From JAOAGA01 sp964540515 (GTDB taxonomy: Bacteria > CALINM01): a stretch of DNA of 64,000 nucleotides. The notes below the pieces were generated by a model. That model searched no databases, had not been told where the DNA came from, and saw nothing but the letters and a program-made list of their open reading frames with translations. The stretch spans positions 1 to 64,000 of the forward strand of contig CAZIMS010000009.1 of assembly GCA_964540515.1 (NCBI GenBank), in the 5' to 3' direction. Shown here in pieces: positions 33,629 through 41,432 of the stretch. Every line of letters starts with the position of its first letter. Position 1 is the stretch's first letter. The translations under genes and the position numbers were made by a program.

Positions 33629-34308
33629 GGTCTTACGCTCCTTTCGGAGAGTTTAAGAGACAAGAGAACAGCAATTATGCTAAAGAGACTATAGAAAGCA
33701 ACAATCAAGTTTGCTCTGTCCCACTCTCCACTAACCACTAATGAGTAAATCATAATTGGCATAGTTTCTGTCTTGCCCGGTATATTTCCTGCGAAGATTA
33801 GTGTTGCCCCAAACTCGCCGAGAGCCCTCACAAAGGAGATTATGAAACCTGTTAAAAATCCTTTCCTTATAAGTGGAAAAATAATTTTGAAAAAAGTCTC
33901 TCCCTCTGAGTGACCAAGAGAGTATGAAGTCTTGATAATATTTTCATCAATAGATTCAATAGCTGTCCTAACTGTCTTAACCATAAGTGGTAGAGAAACC
34001 ACATAAGCGGCAATAACTGCTGCCTGCCATGTAAACATTAAGTTTAACCCTGTCCATCTATAGATATAAGAACCGATTATACCGTTTTTGCCTAATAGTA
34101 TGATTAGGTAAAATCCAACAATTGTAGGTGGCATCACCATAGGCAGTGTTAACAATGAATCAATTAAGTTTTTGCCAAAGAAGTTTTTTCGTGCGAGGAT
34201 ATAGGCAAGTGCTGTACCTGTTATAGCCACAAATAGAGTTGATATAGTAGCTACTCTAAGTGATAGAAAGAAAGCGGTTAGAATATCCTCATCCATATAA
34301 AACTCCAT
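33622..34308 (-). CDS. modB: Molybdate ABC transporter permease
   Basis: This 228-residue inner-membrane protein has five to six hydrophobic helices and the permease EAA-like motif SFVRALGEFGATLIFAGNIPG, characteristic of ModB. An alternative start at Met5 is possible. It forms the translocation channel with ModC. The order modB-modC-modA, with permease first and binding protein last, is reversed relative to the common modABC order. It starts three bases after the nifB stop. Confidence 0.94.
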   Translation of the reverse strand: MEFYMDEDILTAFFLSLRVATISTLFVAITGTALAYILARKNFFGKNLIDSLLTLPMVMPPTIVGFYLIILLGKNGIIGSYIYRWTGLNLMFTWQAAVIAAYVVSLPLMVKTVRTAIESIDENIIKTSYSLGHSEGETFFKIIFPLIRKGFLTGFIISFVRALGEFGATLIFAGNIPGKTETMPIMIYSLVVSGEWDRANLIVAFYSLFSIIAVLLSLKLSERSVRPC

Positions 34309-34311
34309 AGC

Positions 34312-35205
34312 TCATAGGTTTTCACAATACTCTATCCCAAAAAGGGCATTAAGAGCCTCATACTCAATATCTTTGTCTTCTCCAAGCTTTCCAAAGGCAT
34401 CAGATCTACATTTGGTACAATGGGACATTTGAGGCATGTACTTTTGTGCTGCTGAACGGGCAATATATATATCATGACAGCTCGGTTTTACAATTTGGCT
34501 CATCTCTCCTTGAGGGATTAGGCCAATAATATTTTGTGTGTAAGCTCCGCAGGAAGATACAAATTGGGATATTTCCTCAACCTCACTGCTATTTATACCT
34601 GGCATAAGTACCGTGTTTATCTTGACCAAACATCCCTTAGATACAGCCTTTATTAACCCCTCTTTCTGGCTTGCTACTATTAGTTCTGCTGCTTCTTCTT
34701 GGGAGTAAGTTTTATTATTTTTTATAGCAAAGGAGTATATTTTGTTAGCAGTGGAAGGGCGAAGAGTGTTAATAGTGATTGTGATGCTATCAACCCCAGC
34801 ATCAACCAACTCATCTAACTTCTCGGGAAGGAGAAGTCCGTTAGTGGAGACGCAAAGAACCATGTCGCAGAACTCTTTTTTTACTGATCTGAAAAATTCA
34901 AATGTTTCTTCATTGGCTAAAGCATCTCCCGGACCTGCTACGCCAATTACACGTAAAGTACTATCTCTTTCTGCAAGCAACCTCAACCTAAATAGTGCTT
35001 CATCAACAGTTAAAACCCTTGATGTCACACCAGGGCGAGACTCATTAACACAGTCGTATTTACGTACACAATACCGACACTTAATATTACATTTTGGGGC
35101 GATTGGTATATGAATCCTGCTAAATTTGTTATGGGCTTCTGCAGACAAGCAGGGGTGAGATAATGCTATTTTTTTTGATTTCAATGAAGAAACATTTGAT
35201 TTCAT
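34312..35205 (-). CDS. nifB: NifB radical SAM protein, short form without NifX domain
   Basis: This 297-residue protein has the radical SAM motif CNIKCRYC near residues 38-45 preceded by RIHIPIAPK, then CVNESRPGVTS, and later cysteines in SHCTKCRSDAFG for the accessory clusters. NifB fuses iron-sulfur clusters and inserts carbide to make NifB-cofactor. Many bacterial NifB carry a C-terminal NifX domain of about 150 residues. It is absent here, as in archaeal and other minimal NifB. A purine-rich GATAGGGGG precedes the start, ten bases after nifK. Confidence 0.95.
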   Translation of the reverse strand: MKSNVSSLKSKKIALSHPCLSAEAHNKFSRIHIPIAPKCNIKCRYCVRKYDCVNESRPGVTSRVLTVDEALFRLRLLAERDSTLRVIGVAGPGDALANEETFEFFRSVKKEFCDMVLCVSTNGLLLPEKLDELVDAGVDSITITINTLRPSTANKIYSFAIKNNKTYSQEEAAELIVASQKEGLIKAVSKGCLVKINTVLMPGINSSEVEEISQFVSSCGAYTQNIIGLIPQGEMSQIVKPSCHDIYIARSAAQKYMPQMSHCTKCRSDAFGKLGEDKDIEYEALNALFGIEYCENL

Positions 35206-35215
35206 TTTATACCCC

Positions 35216-36724
35216 CTATCTTATTAAGTCAAAATTTGGACCATCTATGGACTGTCTATCTAACTCTTCCAGTATGGTATTGACAACCTGAATTAGGAAA
35301 TTGAGAGTGCCTTGATAACCAATTATTGGTATTCTGTGGAGATGATGTCTATCTTGAATGGGAAACCCAACCCTTACAAGAGGCGTTTTAGTGTCTCTCC
35401 AAAGAAATTTTGCCTGTGAGGGTCCAAAGATAAGGTCGCAGGGCTGTTCAAAAAGGGCTGAACGAAGATGCCACATATCTTTACCTGCGTATACATTGCA
35501 ACCTTTACCAAAGGAACTTTTTTCTAGTAGCTCCTTAGCTTTTAGCTCAAAATCTTTGCCACCATTGGTGCAAAGAATATGAAGAGGATACATACCCACT
35601 TCTAAGCAAAAACTAATAAGCCCCAAGACAATATCAGGATCGCCTATTATTGCTACCTTTTTCCCGTGTAGGTATGACTGAGAATCTATTAAGGCATCGA
35701 GTAATCTTCCCCTCTCCATTTCTAACTCTTCAGGGATTTGTAACCCCATAATTTTGGAAAGAGTCTCAAGTATATAATCCGTATTCTTCACGCCTATTGG
35801 GTAGGGCAAAGAGATTGTCTCCTGTAGCCATTCACTTTTTATGTGTTCCATGGTTTTTTCTGTGGAAAAGTGCATTAGTGAGATAGTCGTCTTTGAGTTT
35901 ATAGCGTCAAAGAGATCAGCAAGTTTTGTCCCGCCTGTATATAGATTGTACTCACCGGTTAGAGGAGAATCAAAGGAATCACTTGTATCCCCTAAAACTA
36001 TGTGTGATATTTTCATTAAGTCTAATATCCGTTTTATCTCCCTAATATTTGCAGGATATGTCTCAAAACCGGTTATAACGTTTATGCGATTCTTAGGCAT
36101 ATCCTTTTGTTTAACAATGCTTAAGATACCCTTCATCATATTGTCATAACCAACTATATGGGAACCAACAAAGCTTGGTGTATGAGCAAAGGGTATTAAG
36201 ATATCTTGAGGTATTTTATTTTTCTCCCGTGCTGTCCTAATAAAGGCATTCAGGTCATCGCCAATAACCTCAGCCATACAGGTGGTTGAGACAGCAATCA
36301 TTTGAGGCTTGTAAAGGGCATAGGCATTTTCTAAACCTTCTAACATATTGGAAAGACCACCATAAACGGCTGCATCCTCTGTCATAGATGTGGACACAGC
36401 TGGAACAGGCTCTTTATAATGTCTGCTAAAATAGGATCTAAAATAGGCAACACAGCCTTGGGAACCATGAACAAAAGGTAGAGTTTTCTCAAACCCTAAA
36501 GCAGCATAGACAGCACCAAGAGGTTGACAGGCCTTTGATGGGTTAATCGTAACTGCCTGTCTCGCAAAATTTTTCTCTTTATATTCAGCGCCTTTTGTCC
36601 ATTCTTTTACTCGCTCAACCTCTTCGTTAGAGCAAGGTGCCTCAAAGGCCTTTTTCTCTTCAAATTGTTTAATATACTCTTCTTCTTTAAATAATTGGTT
36701 ATGGTCTTTGACAGTTGTTTTCAT
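35216..36724 (-). CDS. nifK: Nitrogenase molybdenum-iron protein beta chain
   Basis: This 502-residue subunit has the P-cluster cysteine motifs in NPSKACQPLGA (near residue 70), HGSQGCVAYFRSYFSRH and STTCMAEVIGDDL. Together with NifD it forms the alpha2-beta2 dinitrogenase holding the P-cluster and FeMo-cofactor. The N-terminal extension of about 60 residues before the first cysteine is of the longer NifK type. Its ATG overlaps the nifD stop as ATGA, with GGAGG just upstream. Confidence 0.97.
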   Translation of the reverse strand: MKTTVKDHNQLFKEEEYIKQFEEKKAFEAPCSNEEVERVKEWTKGAEYKEKNFARQAVTINPSKACQPLGAVYAALGFEKTLPFVHGSQGCVAYFRSYFSRHYKEPVPAVSTSMTEDAAVYGGLSNMLEGLENAYALYKPQMIAVSTTCMAEVIGDDLNAFIRTAREKNKIPQDILIPFAHTPSFVGSHIVGYDNMMKGILSIVKQKDMPKNRINVITGFETYPANIREIKRILDLMKISHIVLGDTSDSFDSPLTGEYNLYTGGTKLADLFDAINSKTTISLMHFSTEKTMEHIKSEWLQETISLPYPIGVKNTDYILETLSKIMGLQIPEELEMERGRLLDALIDSQSYLHGKKVAIIGDPDIVLGLISFCLEVGMYPLHILCTNGGKDFELKAKELLEKSSFGKGCNVYAGKDMWHLRSALFEQPCDLIFGPSQAKFLWRDTKTPLVRVGFPIQDRHHLHRIPIIGYQGTLNFLIQVVNTILEELDRQSIDGPNFDLIR

Positions 36725-38148
36725 TTTTTCCTCCTAATCAAATTCCACATGGGGCTATTAATTGCCATATCCATGTCTCTTGCAAAGACAGCAAACCCAT
36801 CTACTCCATGATAGGGACCCGAATAATCCCAAGAGTGCATCTGTCTAAAGGGCACGCCCATTTTATGGAAAGCATATTTTTCCTTTACACCTGAACCAAT
36901 AAGGTCAGGTCTCAACACCTTTGTAAACTCTTCTAACTCGTATGGAGTTGCATCATCGTATATGATAGTACCCTCTTTAAGTTCGGGATATGTTCTTTTA
37001 TAATCATCGTTATGAGCGAACTCATAGCCAGTTCCAATTACCTCCATACCAAGATCTTCATAAGCCCCTATAGGATGTCGAGGCCTTAAGCCGCCCACAT
37101 AAAGCATGACTCTCTTACCTTCTAATCTTGGTCTGTATTCCTCTATGACAGCATCAGTAATTTTTTTGTAATCCTCTATAGCCCTCTCTGTTTTCTCTTT
37201 TACCCTGTCATCAAAAAAGGAGGCAATTTTTCTCATACTCTCGTAAATCTTTGTGGGACCAAAAAAGTTAAACTCTACCCATGGAATACCAAAATTTTCT
37301 TCCATAAATCTGCAAATGTAGTTCATAGATCTATAACAATGGATAAGGTTAATCTTTGCTTTGGAGGCAATACGCATCTCGTTTAGACTTGCATCTCCTG
37401 TCCACTGAGCAATTACTCTTAATCCCATATCTTCCAGTATCTTTCTTGATGCCCAGGCATCACCGCCAATATTATAATCACCTATAATATTTACATCATA
37501 AGGGGTTGATTTAGAGAAATCACCACCCTTTCCTAACACATAATCTCTTATAGCATCATTAGCGATATGGTGACCCAAAGATTGGGAGATACCTCTAAAC
37601 CCTTCACATCTTACTGGAACTATAGGGATACCCAACTCTTTACTCATCTTTCTACAAACTGACTCAATATCATCACCTATTAAACCAACAGGACATTCAG
37701 ACTGGATTGATATACCCTTTGCAAGAGGGAATAGCTCTTTTAACTCTCTTAAGATCTGTTCAAGCTTTTTATCTCCACCAAAAACTATATCCTTTTCTTG
37801 ATAATCACTGGTAATGTGGACAGTTCCAAAATTGTCTATACCACTAATTCCATTAGAATAGTTTCTTCTGGACCACCAGCTATACTGACCGCAACCAATA
37901 GGACCATGACTTATATGAAGCATGTCCTTCACGGGTCCCCATACAACGCCCTTAGAACCAGCGTAGGCACAACCTCTAATTGTCATAACGCCAGGACGTG
38001 ATTTAACATTGCTTTTTACCTGACAGGTGGAACAAGTTCCGGTAGGGTCGTTTGGTTTGATATGCAAAGCCCTTTCCTTCCTCGTTTTCTCAGGATATAT
38101 GGATAGGACTTCGTCTATAATTTTTTGTGTCCTTTCAATATTACTCAT
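36721..38148 (-). CDS. nifD: Nitrogenase molybdenum-iron protein alpha chain
   Basis: This 475-residue subunit carries the P-cluster cysteines in MTIRGCAYAGSKGV, HGPIGCGQYSWW and SECPVGLIGDDIE. The two FeMo-cofactor ligands are also present: the cysteine in INLIHCYRSMNYI and the histidine in FRQMHSWDYSGPYHG. The sequence is of the molybdenum type rather than vanadium (VnfD) or iron-only (AnfD), consistent with the neighbouring mod genes. AAAGGAGG precedes the start, and nifH lies 24 bases upstream. Confidence 0.97.
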   Translation of the reverse strand: MSNIERTQKIIDEVLSIYPEKTRKERALHIKPNDPTGTCSTCQVKSNVKSRPGVMTIRGCAYAGSKGVVWGPVKDMLHISHGPIGCGQYSWWSRRNYSNGISGIDNFGTVHITSDYQEKDIVFGGDKKLEQILRELKELFPLAKGISIQSECPVGLIGDDIESVCRKMSKELGIPIVPVRCEGFRGISQSLGHHIANDAIRDYVLGKGGDFSKSTPYDVNIIGDYNIGGDAWASRKILEDMGLRVIAQWTGDASLNEMRIASKAKINLIHCYRSMNYICRFMEENFGIPWVEFNFFGPTKIYESMRKIASFFDDRVKEKTERAIEDYKKITDAVIEEYRPRLEGKRVMLYVGGLRPRHPIGAYEDLGMEVIGTGYEFAHNDDYKRTYPELKEGTIIYDDATPYELEEFTKVLRPDLIGSGVKEKYAFHKMGVPFRQMHSWDYSGPYHGVDGFAVFARDMDMAINSPMWNLIRRKK

Positions 38149-38172
38149 AGTCTCTTTTCCTCCTTTTATTTA

Positions 38173-39009
38173 TTATTTTGCTTCCCCATCAAGGACGCCA
38201 AACTCCATAAGAAGGTTCTCAAGCTCATCGTTAGTAAGTGGTTTGGGGATTACTAAGTTTTTGTTGTCTGCTAATTTTTTTGCCAGTGCCCTATACTCAT
38301 CTGCCTGTGGATGGTCTGGCGAGTATTGAATTACCGTCTGCCTTCTAAGCTCGGCTCTCTGTACCTGATTGTCCCTTGGGAGAAAGTGGATCATTTGAGT
38401 ACCAATCCTCTCTGCAAGGGCACTGATTAGCTCATACTCTCTATCAACCTTCCTTGAGTTACAGATAAGCCCACCAAGCCTAACCCCACCACTCTGGGCA
38501 TACTTTAGGATACCCCTTGCAATATTATTTGCTGCATACATTGCCATCATCTCACCGGAAGTAACTATATATATCTCTCTTGCCTTACCTTCTCTAATAG
38601 GCATAGCAAAACCACCACAGACAACGTCACCAAGTACATCATAGAAAACAAAGTCCAGATCATCAGTATAGGCACCATTTTCCTCAAGAAAATTTATTGC
38701 CGTAATAACACCTCTACCAGCACAGCCAACACCTGGTTCAGGACCACCAGACTCTGCACATTTAATGTTTTTAAAACCCGTCAGCAATACTTCATCAAGA
38801 AGAAGTTCCTCAACAGAGCCCTTTTCTCTTGCCATGTCCATAACTGTGGACTGGGCCTTCTGATTAAGGATAAGTCTTGTGGAATCTGCCTTAGGGTCGC
38901 ATCCAACAATCATAACTCTATAACCTGCCTCAGCGAGGGCGGCTACTGTGTTTTGTGTTGTTGTGGACTTACCTATACCACCTTTTCCATAAACTGCTAT
39001 TTGTCTCAT
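38173..39009 (-). CDS. nifH: Nitrogenase iron protein (dinitrogenase reductase)
   Basis: This 278-residue protein has the P-loop YGKGGIGKSTTTQN (residues 7-20), the cluster-binding cysteines in GVGCAGRGVI and VLGDVVCGGFAMP, and the arginine after GCAG that is the ADP-ribosylation target in some species. It donates electrons to NifDK with ATP hydrolysis. A strong GGAGG sits before the ATG, and a sigma-54 promoter and NifA site lie upstream. No draT or draG gene is in the window, so regulation of activity is more likely by NifI1 and NifI2. Confidence 0.98.
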   Translation of the reverse strand: MRQIAVYGKGGIGKSTTTQNTVAALAEAGYRVMIVGCDPKADSTRLILNQKAQSTVMDMAREKGSVEELLLDEVLLTGFKNIKCAESGGPEPGVGCAGRGVITAINFLEENGAYTDDLDFVFYDVLGDVVCGGFAMPIREGKAREIYIVTSGEMMAMYAANNIARGILKYAQSGGVRLGGLICNSRKVDREYELISALAERIGTQMIHFLPRDNQVQRAELRRQTVIQYSPDHPQADEYRALAKKLADNKNLVIPKPLTNDELENLLMEFGVLDGEAK

Positions 39010-39046
39010 AGTTGTTACCTCCTTTTTTTCTTTTGATCTTTATTGA

Positions 39047-39061
39047 GCATCAATCGTGCCA
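39047..39061 (-). promoter_or_regulatory. Sigma-54 (-24/-12) promoter of the nif operon
   Basis: On the minus strand the sequence is TGGCACGATTGATGC: a perfect -24 TGGCACG and a -12 GC, with exactly ten bases between the invariant GG and GC. It lies about 38 bases upstream of the nifH ATG, with a ribosome binding site in between. This is the canonical nif promoter layout and requires an activator such as the NifA encoded at the far end of the cluster. Confidence 0.92.
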
Positions 39062-39123
39062 TTCAATATCTTATTGAAAAAATTGAAAAATTAAATTTTA
39101 AGGAGAAGATTTTTTTACAAATT

Positions 39124-39139
39124 TGTAACATCTATTACA
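39124..39139. promoter_or_regulatory. NifA upstream activating sequence
   Basis: TGTAACATCTATTACA fits the NifA site TGT-N10-ACA exactly and is symmetric over five bases at each end. It lies about 65-80 bases upstream of the -24 element, within the usual range. One copy is clear. I found no second exact site between it and the next gene. Confidence 0.85.
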
Positions 39140-39517
39140 TTTTTGTGGTTAAAACTATTCTGTATTGGGCTTAAAGACAATAGGACTTAATAAAATGATT
39201 AAACTCCTAATAATTAAATGCCCTATCAATGAATATGGAGCTTTAATTAAAAAAAGCTTTTTAAAAGAGGAAGGATTATAGGAAAAGTTTAAAGCTCTTA
39301 CTAAATCTGACTTAGTCTTTCCGATTTAATAAGAAAAATTAAGTTGCCATCATTATTTAGTATCTTACTTTCTCTAAATGACTGTATAGAAATTTTTTAC
39401 GAAGTGAAAAAGAAAGCCTGAAATTATTAAATGTAAAAATATAGAATATCTCAACACTGAAGGGCTTTTTATAGAAGGATGGGAATTCAGTAAGAACTAA
39501 TTAGAAGGGAGGAAAAG
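39140..39517. other. Intergenic region between nifH and the fadL-like gene
   Basis: Most of this AT-rich stretch holds no supported gene. A 28-codon plus-strand frame begins at 39195 (MIKLLIIKCP...) and stops quickly; the following bases show stops in all plus frames. It could be a decayed gene start, but I recognise nothing. A GGAGG (39509-39513) belongs to the downstream gene. Confidence 0.4.
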
Positions 39518-40842
39518 ATGATGAAAAAATTGGTAGTTTCGGTAGTGTTCTTTGCTGTCTTTATGATGTGTGGTAATGCTTTTTCAGCAGGTTTTGCTCT
39601 TATTGAGCAGAGTGTTAGTGGGTTAGGTAATGCCTATGCAGGTGGAGCAGCTCAAGCAGAGGATGCAACAACAATCTTTTATAATCCAGCAGGTATGACG
39701 AGGCTAAATGATCAGTTTATAGCAGGCCTACATTTTATCTCACCCAGTGCAAAGTTTAAAGATAATGGTTCTTCAAGACTCAATCCTTTAATAGGGTCTC
39801 TTGGAACCAATAATGGTGGTGATGGGGGTGTTAATGCACTTGTTCCTAATATATTTTAAAAAAGATTAGCGACAAGGGAGCCTTTGGTTTGGGTGTCAAT
39901 GTTCCCTTTGGTCTCGGCACTGAGTACCCCAGTGATTGGATAGGTAGATATCACGCAATAAAATCAGATATGATGACTTTAAACATAAATCCATCCTTTG
40001 CCTATAAGGTTACTGACAAATTTAGTAAAGGTACAGGTGTAAGTGTTCAATATATAAAGGCAGAGCTTTCAAGTGCTGTTGATCAAAAGTTAATTTTAGC
40101 CTCGCAGGGAGCACCAGCTGGTGTTTGGGGAGCTGCTTCTGATTCATATTCCTCAATGGAAGGTGATGGATGGGGATATGGATATAATTTGGGTTTATTA
40201 TATGAACTTTCCAAGGATACAAGGTTTGGTTTAGCCTATCGTTCAAGAGTTCAACAGTCCTTAGAGGGTGATATAAAGTTTTCAAATGTTCATACTCTTC
40301 TCTCACCAAGTCCAAACTTCCAAAATCGTTCAATTAAGGCCGATGTAGATTTACCCGATACAGTATCAGCCTCCTTTTATTCTAAAATAACAGCCAAACT
40401 GGCCCTTATGGCAGACGTTACTTGGACTAAGTGGAGTAGGTTTAAAGAACTTAGGGTAAAAAGTACAAATGGTGCCTCTGATATTCTCACAACAGAAAAT
40501 TGGGATGATAATTATAGATACTCTTTAGGTTTAAGTTATTATGCTGATAATAAATCCACCTTCAGATTTGGTGTTGCCTATGATGAGACACCTGTTCCAA
40601 GTCCTCAATATAGAACACCAAGAATACCAGATGGTAGTAGGAAGTGGATAGCTGCTGGTTTTGGCCATAAATTTTCAGAAAAAATTTCCTTTGATTTAGG
40701 AGCTGCCTATCTCTTTGTAAATGACCCAAAAATAAATCAGATTGCAACTCCGACTAACGAAAATGCAGTTAGAGGCAATTTAATAGGTACCTATGACTGC
40801 AATGTGAAGATATTGAGTGCTCAAGTTAATTATAACTTCTAA
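39518..40842 (+). pseudogene. FadL/OmpP1-type outer-membrane protein gene with a frameshift
   Basis: The first part (39518-39859) has a signal peptide ending FSA, then GFALIEQSVSGLGNAYAG and IFYNPAGMTRL, diagnostic of FadL-family beta-barrels that pass hydrophobic compounds through the outer membrane. It runs into TAA at 39857. The rest of the barrel (ISDKGAFGLGVNVPFGLGTEYP to the C-terminal VNYNF) continues in the -1 frame from about 39859 to 40842. Fusing both gives about 440 residues, the normal size. No valid slippery heptamer precedes the stop, so this is either a real disruption or a sequencing error in TTTTAAAAAAG. GGAGG precedes the first ATG. Confidence 0.85.
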
Positions 40843-40856
40843 GATTTAGAGGTTAG

Positions 40857-40874
40857 GAGGGCTTTAAAGCCCTC
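40857..40874 (+). terminator. Hairpin terminator after the fadL-like gene
   Basis: GAGGGCTTTAAAGCCCTC is a perfect 18-base palindrome, and AGG/CCT pairing outside it extends the stem imperfectly. It lies 15 bases after the stop codon. Only a short T-rich CTCTTT follows, so termination efficiency is uncertain. Confidence 0.75.
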
Positions 40875-41067
40875 TCCTCTTTAAACAATAAAACACTCAA
40901 TTAATTTGGAGCTTTGCTAAAATACTAATTAAGCGCTATTTGTATAATTAAGATGAGGTATCAAGCCCTAACTCTATTTTCTTTAACCGTATCTTTACAA
41001 ATCTTTTTTATCTCTCTTAATCTTTTTAGTATGAATGTACCTGCAATAACATTGGAAAATAAATTTT

Positions 41068-41096
41068 TTGACTACTTTAAAACAATAACTTAAAAT
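41068..41096 (+). promoter_or_regulatory. Promoter of the tRNA-Sec gene
   Basis: TTGACT (41068-41073), a 17-base spacer and TAAAAT (41091-41096) make a near-consensus promoter. The seventh base after the -10 box is 41103, the first base of the mature tRNA. Transcription may therefore start at the mature 5' end, leaving no leader for RNase P to remove. Confidence 0.75.
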
Positions 41097-41102
41097 ATTA
41101 AT

Positions 41103-41192
41103 GGAAGTGCAAGGGCTCCTGGTGGGCTCCACGGACTTCAAATCCGATGTTCCTCGAGAGGGGAAGGTGGGTTCGATTCCCATGCACTTCCG
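41103..41192 (+). tRNA. selC: Selenocysteine tRNA (anticodon TCA)
   Basis: The 90-base RNA has the eight-base-pair bacterial tRNA-Sec acceptor stem (GGAAGTGC with GCACTTCC), an extended D-stem (GGGCTCCTGGTGGGCTCC) and a long variable arm. The anticodon loop CTTCAAA has TCA as the UGA-reading anticodon. Discriminator G is present and CCA is not encoded. The organism therefore should insert selenocysteine. I found no selenoprotein gene or selA/selB in the window. Confidence 0.95.
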
Positions 41193-41214
41193 TAATTTAA
41201 AGGAGGTCTGCGTT

Positions 41215-41412
41215 ATGTTTGGATTAGGGTTACCTGAGCTTTTAGTTATATTGGTGATAATTATTCTTGTATTTGGTGTTGGCAAGCTACCTGAGGTAGG
41301 AGCTGGTATTGGCAAGGCAATTAAAAACTTCAAGAAGTCTGTTAATGAGCCTGATGCCATAGATGTTACACCAAAAAATGAGGCAAAGAAAGAAGAAGAA
41401 AAAAAGGCGTAA
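41215..41412 (+). CDS. tatA: TatA/E-type twin-arginine translocase subunit
   Basis: This 65-residue protein starts MFGLGLPELLVILVIIILVFGVGKLPEVGAGIGKAI in outline: a short N-terminal helix, a glycine hinge and an amphipathic helix, followed by a charged tail of Lys and Glu. This is TatA architecture, which forms the pore for export of folded proteins. AAGGAGG lies nine bases upstream. A longer frame beginning at 41101 is discarded because it would read through tRNA-Sec. No tatC is nearby, which is common for separated tatA copies. Confidence 0.93.
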   Translation: MFGLGLPELLVILVIIILVFGVGKLPEVGAGIGKAIKNFKKSVNEPDAIDVTPKNEAKKEEEKKA

Positions 41413-41432
41413 GTTTATTTCAGAGTTTCTCT

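Noticed and set aside
39195..39281. A 28-codon frame between nifH and the fadL-like gene
   Set aside because: No ribosome binding site, no similarity I can recognise, and stops follow in every plus frame.
39842..39868. Programmed frameshift or selenocysteine readthrough in the fadL-like gene
   Set aside because: The stop is TAA, not TGA, and no X-XXY-YYZ heptamer is in phase before it. A disruption or sequence error is more likely.
41101..41214. An in-frame extension of tatA back to ATG 41101
   Set aside because: It would translate the whole tRNA-Sec. The ATG at 41215 has AAGGAGG at proper distance and gives a standard TatA N-terminus.
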